Shown: positions 1-8,048 of the stretch, in pieces
How the letters are laid out: each line of letters begins with the position of its first letter
Position numbering within the stretch: the stretch's first letter is position 1
NCBI GenBank assembly: GCA_031411575.1
Contig: JANOBJ010000250.1
Coordinates: 1 to 8,048 of the forward strand
Origin: JANOBJ01 sp031411575
GTDB lineage: Bacteria; Pseudomonadota; Gammaproteobacteria; Burkholderiales; Burkholderiaceae_C
Direction of reading: 5' to 3'
Length of the DNA stretch: 8,048 bases
Made by a program: the position numbers and the translations under genes
The notes under the pieces: model-generated
The model's database searches: none
Seen by the model: only the letters and a program-made list of their open reading frames with translations
Told to the model about the DNA's origin: nothing

Positions 1-997
<997 letters not shown>

Positions 998-1084
998 AGG
1001 CTCCCCCGAAGCGGCCTTTGGCCGCCTCCCCCCAAGTGGGGCGCCACCAGTGGCCCGGCAAAGCCGGTTCCACGGTGGCACTGG
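998..1084. repeat. Hairpin-rich REP-like intergenic element between fusA and tuf
   Basis: Starting right after the fusA stop, three hairpins lie in tandem. The first is GCGGCC/GGCCGC (1011-1016, 1020-1025) with loop TTT. The second is CCCC/GGGG (1030-1033, 1038-1041) with loop AAGT. The third is long: GCCACC/GGTGGC (1043-1048, 1074-1079), then GTGG/CCAC (1050-1053, 1070-1073), then CCGGC/GCCGG (1055-1059, 1063-1067) around an AAA loop, interrupted only by one bulged A and a small C/TT internal loop. No T run follows any of them, so they are poor intrinsic terminators. From memory, sequence very like this recurs between genes in Comamonadaceae genomes. That recurrence cannot be tested in one window, where only this copy is seen. 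The pairing is direct observation; the repeat label is inference. Confidence 0.5.
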
Positions 1085-1192
1085 AATTGAGAGTGTCTTT
1101 GGCGCCACTTGTGTGGTTGGCCCGCTGCCCGTGGCGAGGCCTTTGCTGGAGACGTTAAACGGACACGGGCACTGCTCTTTGGAGAATTGAGA
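1085..1192 (+). promoter_or_regulatory. tuf leader with ribosome binding site
   Basis: These 108 nt lead into tuf. A GGAG ribosome binding site at 1181-1184 lies 8 nt before the ATG and fixes the start. I could not find a convincing sigma-70 promoter: TTGAGA at 1087-1092 has no -10 partner at normal spacing, and TTAAAC at 1155-1160 lacks a -35. tuf is therefore most simply read from the fusA transcript, though a weak or atypical promoter cannot be excluded by eye. Confidence 0.45.
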
Positions 1193-2383
<1,191 letters not shown>

Positions 2384-2411
2384 TCGACGGGCCAACAGGG
2401 AACGAAAGCAC

Positions 2412-2487
2412 AGGGGCGTAGCTCAATTGGCAGAGCGCTGGTCTCCAAAACCAGAGGTTGGGGGTTCGATGCCCTCCGCCCCTGCCA
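2412..2487 (+). tRNA. tRNA-Trp (anticodon CCA)
   Basis: All four arms can be drawn in 76 nt. The acceptor stem is AGGGGCG/CGCCCCT (2412-2418, 2477-2483). The D stem is GCTC/GAGC (2421-2424, 2433-2436). The anticodon stem is CTGGT/ACCAG (2438-2442, 2450-2454) around loop CTCCAAA, with anticodon CCA at 2445-2447, which reads UGG. The T stem is GGGGG/CCCTC (2460-2464, 2472-2476) with one G-T wobble, and the T loop starts TTCGA. The discriminator base is G2484 and the CCA tail is encoded at 2485-2487. It sits 28 nt after tuf, so it is probably cut from a tuf-tRNA precursor. tRNA-Trp between tuf and secE is the arrangement I know from betaproteobacteria. Confidence 0.97.
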
Positions 2488-2648
2488 CCTGACCCGGTGG
2501 GTCGGATGGACAAAAACCCGCTGCCAAGCGGGTCGCAAAAAAGAACCCACCGGGGGTAACCCGGCGGGGTCAAACAATAACCCGCCGCAACCCGGCGGGT
2601 TTGGCGCCTCAAGAGTCGCCCGGAATTTGAAGCAGGAACACGCTGGAA
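2488..2648 (+). other. tRNA-Trp to secE spacer with nested inverted repeats
   Basis: The 161 nt hold no gene. A 10-bp inverted repeat CCCGGTGGGT/ACCCACCGGG (2493-2502, 2545-2554) encloses a 7-bp hairpin ACCCGCT/AGCGGGT (2516-2522, 2527-2533, loop GCCA). The inner hairpin is flanked by A runs on both sides, so it resembles a terminator on the opposite strand more than on this one. A third hairpin at 2579-2601 is listed separately. An 11-nt direct repeat AACCCGGCGGG occurs at 2558-2568 and 2589-2599. For secE the best ribosome binding site is AGGA at 2634-2637, 11 nt before the ATG, which is rather far. I see no convincing promoter here. Confidence 0.6.
2579..2602 (+). terminator. Possible partial terminator or attenuator before secE
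   Basis: A perfect 9-bp stem AACCCGCCG/CGGCGGGTT (2579-2587, 2593-2601) closes a 5-nt loop CAACC and ends in only three T (2600-2602), followed by GGCG. The stem is strong but the T tract is short, so full termination is unlikely; partial termination or protection of the processed tuf-tRNA 3' end fits better. Its 5' arm can pair instead with CGGCGGG at 2562-2568. Confidence 0.4.
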
Positions 2649-3032
2649 ATGGCCACTTCGCAAGTTGAAACCGTCAGTACCGCCGCCGACAAGGCCAAGC
2701 TGGCCATTGCCGTGGCGCTGGTGCTGGCCGCGCTGGTGGGCTTTTACCTGCTGGCCAAGCAGGGCCAGGTTGCGCAGTGGGGCGCCTTGCTGGTCGGGTT
2801 GGCTGCGGCCGTCGTCGTATTCATGACGTCCGAGCCCGGCAAGCAGTTTGTGGCCTTTGGCCGCGATGCCTGGCGCGAGGTCAAGAAGGTCGTGTGGCCC
2901 ACCCGCAAGGAAGCCATGCAGATGACCGCCTACGTGTTCGCGTTCGTGGTGGTGATGGCGCTGTTCCTGTGGCTGACCGACAAGACCCTCGAGTGGGTGT
3001 TTTACGACCTGATCCTGGGGTGGAAGAAATAA
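2649..3032 (+). CDS. secE: Preprotein translocase subunit SecE
   Basis: SecE clamps SecY in the inner-membrane SecYEG channel that exports unfolded proteins. The product has 127 residues, the same length as the three-helix E. coli form rather than the short single-helix type. Three hydrophobic segments are visible at about 18-36 (rich in A, V and L), 42-59 and 93-111. Between the second and third lies the family signature region REVKKVVWPTRKEAMQ (76-91), the amphipathic cytoplasmic helix that contacts SecY. The last base of the TAA stop is the first base of the nusG ATG (TAATG), so nusG translation is probably coupled to secE. The start ATG has AGGA 11 nt upstream. The secE-nusG pairing is one of the most conserved bacterial gene orders and supports the call. 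Confidence 0.97.
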   Translation: MATSQVETVSTAADKAKLAIAVALVLAALVGFYLLAKQGQVAQWGALLVGLAAAVVVFMTSEPGKQFVAFGRDAWREVKKVVWPTRKEAMQMTAYVFAFVVVMALFLWLTDKTLEWVFYDLILGWKK

Positions 3033-3631
3033 TGACTGACGCTGTAGAGACGACCCCCGCCGAAGGCGCGCCCGCGGCGGAACAGAAGCCGGTCAATCCC
3101 GACCTGCGCTGGTACGTGGTGCACGCGTACTCGGGCATGGAAAAGGCAGTCGAGCGCAACATCACCGAGCGCATCAACCGCGCCGGCATGCAGGGCAAGT
3201 TCGGCCGCATCATGGTGCCGACCGAAGAGGTCGTCGAGATCAAGAACGGCCAGAAAAAGACCACCGAGCGCCGCTTTTTCCCGGGCTACGTGCTGGTCGA
3301 GATGGTGATGGACGATGAAACCTGGCACCTGGTGAAGCACACCAACAAGGTCACGGGTTTCGTGGGTGGCGCCAAGAATCGGCCGGCTCCGATTTCTGAA
3401 GAAGACGTTCAGAAGATCGTGAACCAGATGCAGGAAGGCACCGAGAAGCCGCGTCACAAGGTCGAATTCGAGGTGGGTGAATACGTGCGCGTCAAGGACG
3501 GCCCGTTCACCGACTTCAACGGCACGGTTGAAGAAGTCAACTACGAGAAGAACAAGGTTCGCGTGTCGGTCACGATTTTTGGTCGTGCCACACCGGTCGA
3601 ACTCGAATTCAGTCAGGTCGAAAAGACCTGA
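3032..3631 (+). CDS. nusG: Transcription termination/antitermination factor NusG
   Basis: NusG binds RNA polymerase across the main cleft, reduces pausing, and through its C-terminal domain contacts Rho or ribosomal protein S10, linking transcription to termination or to translation. The product has 199 residues. The N-terminal NGN domain runs from about 26 to 130 with WYVVHAYSGMEKAV (27-40), RFFPGYVLVEM (81-91) and GFVGG (109-113). A linker follows, then the KOW domain from about 146 to 199 with VKDGPFTDFNGTVEEVN (154-170). The first 25 residues, rich in A, E, T and P, make it about 18 residues longer than E. coli NusG. I chose the ATG at 3032 because GGAAG (3022-3026) precedes it at good spacing and it couples to the secE stop; the same frame is open far upstream, but only as a shadow of secE. 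Confidence 0.97.
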   Translation: MTDAVETTPAEGAPAAEQKPVNPDLRWYVVHAYSGMEKAVERNITERINRAGMQGKFGRIMVPTEEVVEIKNGQKKTTERRFFPGYVLVEMVMDDETWHLVKHTNKVTGFVGGAKNRPAPISEEDVQKIVNQMQEGTEKPRHKVEFEVGEYVRVKDGPFTDFNGTVEEVNYEKNKVRVSVTIFGRATPVELEFSQVEKT

Positions 3632-3740
3632 CAACGGCTTTGCGCGTTTCGACTCCGCGCAGGGTTTGAGAAAACCGAGTCGTTAACCCCGGGGAGCTTC
3701 GGAAGAATCCGAGGCGTTTGTACCCGCAAGGAGTGAAACC
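3632..3740 (+). promoter_or_regulatory. Structured rplK leader with candidate L1 operator
   Basis: The 109 nt before rplK contain two structured parts. The first (3641-3682) can form a hairpin whose loop pairs with a downstream segment, a possible pseudoknot. The second (3691-3725) is an 8-bp hairpin GCTTCGGA/TCCGAGGC (3696-3703, 3708-3715, loop AGAA, one T-G pair) that sits on a lower stem GGG/CCC (3692-3694, 3723-3725), joined through an asymmetric internal loop with one A on the 5' side and seven nt on the 3' side. Two helices around an asymmetric loop just before rplK is the general form of the L1-binding mRNA site that represses rplK-rplA in E. coli by mimicking 23S rRNA. I infer this role from position and shape only. 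The ribosome binding site AAGGAG at 3728-3733 follows directly, 7 nt before ATG. No clear promoter was found. Confidence 0.5.
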
Positions 3741-4172
3741 ATGGCGAAAAAAATCGTCGGTTTTGTCAAGCTGCAAGTGCCAGCTGGTAAAGCCAATCCG
3801 TCGCCGCCCATCGGCCCCGCATTGGGTCAGCGCGGCCTGAACATCATGGAGTTCTGCAAGGCGTTCAACGCTCAGACCCAGGGCGTCGAGCCCGGTTTGC
3901 CGCTGCCGGTGGTGATCACCGCCTTCGCGGACAAGAGCTTTACCTTCATCATCAAGACGCCGCCTGCGACCGTCCTGATCAAGAAGGCCGTCAAGCTGGA
4001 CAAGGGTTCGGCTACCCCGCACAGCAACAAGGTTGGCAAGATCACTCGGGCCCAGCTCGAGGAAATCGCCAAGACCAAGCTGAAAGACATGAACGCCGCG
4101 AACGTGGACGCCGCCATCCGTACGTTGGCTGGTTCCGCCCGTTCCATGGGCATCACGGTCGAGGGCCTCTAA
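3741..4172 (+). CDS. rplK: 50S ribosomal protein L11 (uL11)
   Basis: L11 binds the GTPase-associated centre of 23S rRNA at the base of the L7/L12 stalk, where EF-G and EF-Tu act, and is needed for RelA sensing of uncharged tRNA. The product has 143 residues, close to the usual length. The N-terminal domain has the proline-bearing segment PPIGPALGQRGLNIMEFC (22-39), whose prolines are the known thiostrepton and micrococcin contact region; they are unchanged here. The C-terminal rRNA-binding domain runs from about 75 to 143 and ends in the signature RTLAGSARSMGITVEG (127-142). The start has a strong AAGGAG 7 nt upstream. The TAA stop is followed directly by the ATG of rplA with no base between them, so the two are likely translated as a coupled pair. 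Confidence 0.98.
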   Translation: MAKKIVGFVKLQVPAGKANPSPPIGPALGQRGLNIMEFCKAFNAQTQGVEPGLPLPVVITAFADKSFTFIIKTPPATVLIKKAVKLDKGSATPHSNKVGKITRAQLEEIAKTKLKDMNAANVDAAIRTLAGSARSMGITVEGL

Positions 4173-4868
4173 ATGACCACGCTCACCAAGAAACAAAAAG
4201 CCCTTCAGGGCAAGGTCGACAGCAACAAGCTGTACCCGCTGAATGACGCTCTCGGCATGGTCAAGGAAGCCGCGACCGCCAAGTTTGACGAGTCGATCGA
4301 CGTGGCGGTGCAACTCGGCATCGACGCGAAGAAGTCTGACCAGGTCGTGCGCGGCGCCGTCGTGTTGCCCAACGGCACCGGCAAGACCAAGCGCGTTGCG
4401 GTGTTTGCCCAAGGCGCGAAGGCTGAAGAAGCCAAGGCGGCCGGTGCGGATATCGTCGGCATGGACGACCTCGCCGCCATGGTGAAGGCCGGCAACATGC
4501 CGTTTGATGTGGTGATCGCCGCGCCCGACGCCATGCGCGTGGTCGGTACGCTGGGCCAGATCCTCGGCCCGCGAGGCCTGATGCCTAACCCCAAGGTCGG
4601 CACCGTGACACCCGATGTGGCTACCGCGGTCAAGAACGCCAAGGCTGGCCAGGTGCAGTTCCGTGTCGACAAGGCCGGCATCGTGCATTCGACCATTGGT
4701 CGTCGCTCGTTCGATTCAGACAAGCTCAAGGGCAACCTGGCTGCGCTGATCGAGGCACTCAACAAGGCCAAGCCGGCCTCGAGCAAAGGTATTTACCTCA
4801 GGAAAGTGGCGGTCTCGTCGACCATGGGCGTGGGGGTTCGCGTGGACACCCAGACCCTGCTGACGTAA
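4173..4868 (+). CDS. rplA: 50S ribosomal protein L1 (uL1)
   Basis: L1 forms the mobile stalk at the E site of the 50S subunit, helps release deacylated tRNA, and in enterobacteria represses its own rplK-rplA mRNA. The product has 231 residues, close to the family length. Domain I is built from both ends of the chain: FDESIDVAVQLGID (38-51) and RGAVVLPNGTGKTKRVAVF (60-78), then the C-terminal part with GRRSF (176-180) and STMGVGVRVD (216-225). The central domain II carries the L1 signature GTLGQILGPRGLMPNPKVG (125-143). GAGGG at 4161-4165, inside the end of rplK, is the ribosome binding site, 7 nt before ATG. The gene is intact; a 9-bp hairpin starts 13 nt after its stop. Confidence 0.98.
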   Translation: MTTLTKKQKALQGKVDSNKLYPLNDALGMVKEAATAKFDESIDVAVQLGIDAKKSDQVVRGAVVLPNGTGKTKRVAVFAQGAKAEEAKAAGADIVGMDDLAAMVKAGNMPFDVVIAAPDAMRVVGTLGQILGPRGLMPNPKVGTVTPDVATAVKNAKAGQVQFRVDKAGIVHSTIGRRSFDSDKLKGNLAALIEALNKAKPASSKGIYLRKVAVSSTMGVGVRVDTQTLLT

Positions 4869-5129
4869 ACCGCAAGAAACTCGGGCTGCCTGCAAGGGCA
4901 GCCCGGTGTGGTGGGCTGTCGGGGCATGCAACGCCCGGCAGGCCATCCAGGACCGTTGGTGTGCAAGGTGATTGCACTTAATCACAGGACCCGAAGGCTT
5001 GCCCGAGGGTCCGGGCCAACGCAGATGGCGACCCCGCTGCAGATGGATTTGATCCGGAAAACAGTTGGTCGCTGCAGTAAGGGCGTGTCGGAGGGTGCAA
5101 ACCCGAAGGCACTTTTTAAGGAGTAGACC
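4869..5129 (+). promoter_or_regulatory. Candidate L10 autoregulatory leader (rplA-rplJ gap)
   Basis: The 261 nt hold no credible gene but many pairings. In order: CGGGCTGCC/GGCAGCCCG (4882-4890, 4897-4905); CTGTCGGG/CCCGGCAG (4916-4923, 4934-4941); GTGCAA/TTGCAC (4961-4966, 4972-4977) competing with GTGATT/AATCAC (4968-4973, 4980-4985); GGACCC/GGGTCC (4987-4992, 5007-5012); and GCGACC/GGTCGC (5028-5033, 5067-5072). The last is GTGTC/GGCAC plus GGGT/ACCC (5085-5089, 5108-5112; 5093-5096, 5101-5104) around a GCAA loop. It is followed at once by TTTTT (5113-5117) and then by AAGGAG (5118-5123). In E. coli and Bacillus, the complex of L10 with L7/L12 binds a leader in this position and represses rplJL; that is established. 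Equating this leader with that system is inference from position and structure. No clear promoter was seen. Confidence 0.6.
5085..5117 (+). terminator. Terminator-like hairpin overlapping the rplJ start region
   Basis: The outer stem GTGTC/GGCAC (5085-5089, 5108-5112, one T-G pair) and inner stem GGGT/ACCC (5093-5096, 5101-5104) are separated by a purine internal loop GGA/GAA that could form tandem G-A pairs. The loop is GCAA, of the stable GNRA class. Five T follow directly. This has the layout of an intrinsic terminator placed just before the rplJ ribosome binding site, as expected for an attenuator. The stem is interrupted, so its strength is uncertain. Confidence 0.45.
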
Positions 5130-5651
5130 TTGAGTCTGAATCGCAGTGAGAAACAAGCCGTCATCGATGAGGTGACGGGCCTCGCCGCTAAAGCGCAGAC
5201 GCTGGTGATGGCGGAATACCGCGGCATCACGGTCGCCGACATGACAAAACTGCGTTCCGATGCGCGCAGCAAGGGTGTGAGCCTGAGTGTGTTGAAAAAC
5301 ACCCTGGCCCGCCGTGCTGTCGCCGGTAGCGCGTTTGAAGTGGTTGGTGACCAGATGACCGGTCCGCTGATCTATGGCTTCTCTGTGGATGCCGTGGCCG
5401 CCGCAAAAGTGGTGGCTGACTTCGCGAAAACCAACGACAAGCTGGTGATTCGCGGTGGCGCATTCGCGGGCAAGGCCCTGGACGTCAACGGCGTGAAGCA
5501 GCTGGCCAACATTCCTTCCAAGGAAGTGTTGCTGGCGCAGCTTTGTGGCCTGCTGATGTCGCCGATCTCGCGCACCGCCGTGGTGCTCGGTGCACTGGCA
5601 GCAAAAAAAGGCGGTGGCGCTGAAGTCGCCCCAGAGGCTGTCGCGGCTTGA
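5130..5651 (+). CDS. rplJ: 50S ribosomal protein L10 (uL10), TTG start
   Basis: L10 anchors the L7/L12 stalk: its N-terminal domain binds 23S rRNA beside L11 and its C-terminal helix binds L7/L12 dimers. With L7/L12 bound it is also the known repressor of its own mRNA. The product has 173 residues. Family segments visible are AEYRGITVADMTKLR (28-42), SVLKNTLARRAV (53-64) and RGGAFAGKALD (108-118). The helix from about 132 to 160 should hold the dimer sites, and the end is a flexible tail rich in G, A and E. The start is TTG at 5130: AAGGAG (5118-5123) lies 6 nt upstream and the reading SLNRSEKQAVIDEV matches the family N-terminus, whereas the first in-frame ATG lies at M27, inside conserved sequence. 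A rare start codon in an otherwise highly expressed gene may lower its translation relative to rplL. Confidence 0.97.
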   Translation: MSLNRSEKQAVIDEVTGLAAKAQTLVMAEYRGITVADMTKLRSDARSKGVSLSVLKNTLARRAVAGSAFEVVGDQMTGPLIYGFSVDAVAAAKVVADFAKTNDKLVIRGGAFAGKALDVNGVKQLANIPSKEVLLAQLCGLLMSPISRTAVVLGALAAKKGGGAEVAPEAVAA

Positions 5652-5693
5652 ACGGCGCGGCTTTAACCCAACATCAAGTTTTAGGAAATCAAA

Positions 5694-6068
5694 ATGGCAT
5701 TCGATAAAGACGCATTTTTGACCGCGCTCGACAGCATGACGGTCATGGAACTCAACGATCTGGTGAAAGCCATCGAAGAGAAGTTTGGCGTGAGCGCAGC
5801 CGCCATGGCCGCACCCGCTGCCGGTGGTGGCGCCGCCGCTGCCGTGGTGGAAGAGAAGACCGAGTTCACCGTGATGCTGCTGGAAGCCGGCGCCAACAAG
5901 GTGCAGGTCATCAAGGCCGTGCGTGAAATCACCGGCCTGGGCCTGAAAGAAGCCAAGGACCTGGTGGACGGCGCTCCGAAGGCTGTCAAGGAAGCCATCG
6001 CCAAGGCCGACGCCGACGCAGCCAAGAAAAAGCTCGAAGAAGCTGGCGCGAAAGTCGAACTCAAGTAA
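5694..6068 (+). CDS. rplL: 50S ribosomal protein L7/L12 (bL12)
   Basis: L7/L12 is the only multi-copy ribosomal protein; its dimers form the stalk that recruits EF-Tu, EF-G and other factor GTPases and stimulates GTP hydrolysis. The product has 124 residues, close to the usual length. The N-terminal dimerisation domain (1-33, with ALDSMTVMELNDLVKAIEEK at 11-30) is followed by a flexible hinge rich in Ala and Gly (about 34-52) and the compact C-terminal domain (53-124). The latter contains KTEFTVMLLEAG (55-66), KVQVIKAVREITGLGLKEAK (69-88) and LVDGAPKAVKE (90-100), the factor-binding surface. AGGA at 5683-5686 is the ribosome binding site, 7 nt before ATG, and the gene follows rplJ by 42 nt. 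Extra L12 over L10 is needed and is consistent with ATG here against TTG in rplJ. A strong hairpin begins 15 nt after the stop. Confidence 0.98.
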   Translation: MAFDKDAFLTALDSMTVMELNDLVKAIEEKFGVSAAAMAAPAAGGGAAAAVVEEKTEFTVMLLEAGANKVQVIKAVREITGLGLKEAKDLVDGAPKAVKEAIAKADADAAKKKLEEAGAKVELK

Positions 6069-6362
6069 TTGGGTTCAACTCAAAAGGCTGGAGTGCCCCC
6101 GGGGGCCTCCAGCCTTTGGTGCTTGCAGAGAGCACCCAAAAACCGGCTCGGAGCCGCTTTCCCGAAGGCCAACAGGTCGACGGAAAACCCTCCGAGGCGC
6201 TTTTTGAGTGTCTTCTGACCCCGACTGCAGAAGATGCCTTGGTTCGGGCCCTGTGCAATGCATGGCTGTCCGCCATGGTTGGTAGTGGCCAACCCACCAA
6301 GATCGTCGAGAGCTCGACACGACAGTTGCTGCAGACCTCTCAAGTCCCGTGGAGAAGATCTA
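6069..6362 (+). other. rplL-rpoB spacer, structured leader of rpoB
   Basis: The 294 nt carry a hairpin cluster near rplL (listed next) and several smaller hairpins further on: TCTTCTG/CAGAAGA (6211-6217, 6228-6234), GGTTGG/CCAACC (6277-6282, 6289-6294) and GTCGA/TCGAC (6305-6309, 6314-6318). The rpoB ribosome binding site is GGAG at 6351-6354, 8 nt before ATG. The rpoB frame remains open back to 6219, with ATG at 6234 and 6258, but neither has a good ribosome binding site. I see no convincing promoter and no separate gene in this stretch. Confidence 0.6.
6083..6156 (+). terminator. Tandem hairpins after rplL, likely attenuator or RNA processing site
   Basis: A perfect 11-bp stem AAAGGCTGGAG/CTCCAGCCTTT (6083-6093, 6107-6117) encloses the 12-nt palindrome GCCCCCGGGGGC (6095-6106), so the whole can form a near-continuous long helix. 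Directly next are GGTGCT/AGCACC (6118-6123, 6131-6136) and CGGCT/AGCCG (6144-6148, 6152-6156). Only three T follow the first stem. In E. coli the same gap holds a partial terminator and an RNase III cut site that set rpoBC output below that of the ribosomal protein genes; that is known. The same role here is inferred from position and the strong stem with a weak T tract. Confidence 0.6.

Positions 6363-8048
<1,686 letters not shown>

Noticed and set aside
1087..1160. Possible sigma-70 promoter for tuf
   Set aside because: TTGAGA at 1087 has no -10 box at 16-18 nt, and TTAAAC at 1155 has no -35 box; too weak to call.
1109..1192. EF-Tu start 28 codons upstream
   Set aside because: The family N-terminus begins MAKGKFER at 1193 and has GGAG at the right spacing; the upstream start has neither.
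3609..4688. Open frame of 359 codons on the - strand across rplK and rplA
   Set aside because: It covers two conserved genes and their leader on the opposite strand, with no recognisable domain; a coding shadow.
4908..5126. Open frame of 72 codons inside the rplJ leader, a possible leader peptide
   Set aside because: It starts at GTG without a ribosome binding site and runs through several predicted RNA stems into the rplJ ribosome binding site. The structure explains the sequence better.
6234..6362. In-frame upstream ATGs at 6234 and 6258 that would lengthen RpoB
   Set aside because: Neither has a good ribosome binding site, and the family protein begins at MAYSYTERKR. The open frame is short and ends at a TGA at 6216.

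Overview
This window is a core translation and transcription gene cluster from a GC-rich betaproteobacterium, most likely Burkholderiales of the family Comamonadaceae (Acidovorax/Variovorax/Hydrogenophaga type). The assignment rests on the gene order, the RpoB sequence (including RDVHVTH and QFMDQTNPLSE), the TTG-started L10 and a hairpin-rich intergenic element that resembles a repeat I recall from that family. It is an inference from recognition, not from a search.

Layout, all on the + strand: the 3' part of fusA (EF-G); a 195-nt gap carrying a three-hairpin repeat-like element; tuf (EF-Tu); tRNA-Trp(CCA); a 161-nt hairpin-rich spacer; secE and nusG, overlapping by one base; a 109-nt structured leader; rplK and rplA, abutting; a 261-nt leader with the marks of an L10 autoregulatory RNA; rplJ (TTG start) and rplL; a 294-nt spacer with a strong hairpin cluster; and the first 562 codons of rpoB, cut by the window end inside the fold that follows the rifampicin region.

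The genes work together. EF-G and EF-Tu drive elongation and tRNA-Trp is an EF-Tu substrate. L11, L10 and L7/L12 form the ribosomal stalk base and stalk that recruit both factors, and L1 forms the opposite stalk. NusG binds the RNA polymerase whose beta subunit is encoded last. SecE is part of the SecYEG membrane channel and is in this operon by conserved synteny.

I see no mobile element, CRISPR array, defence locus or unknown protein gene. No long open frame outside the listed genes is credible. What is worth a second look lies between the genes: a repeated-segment RNA in the rplJ leader that could switch between an early hairpin and a terminator-like hairpin at the ribosome binding site; a possible H-type pseudoknot and a candidate L1 operator upstream of rplK; mutually exclusive hairpins between tRNA-Trp and secE; the element between fusA and tuf; and the direct fusA-tuf-tRNA-Trp-secE junction, which could be natural or a product of recombination or mis-assembly at duplicated tuf genes. 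All base pairing was read by eye; no folding program or database was used.
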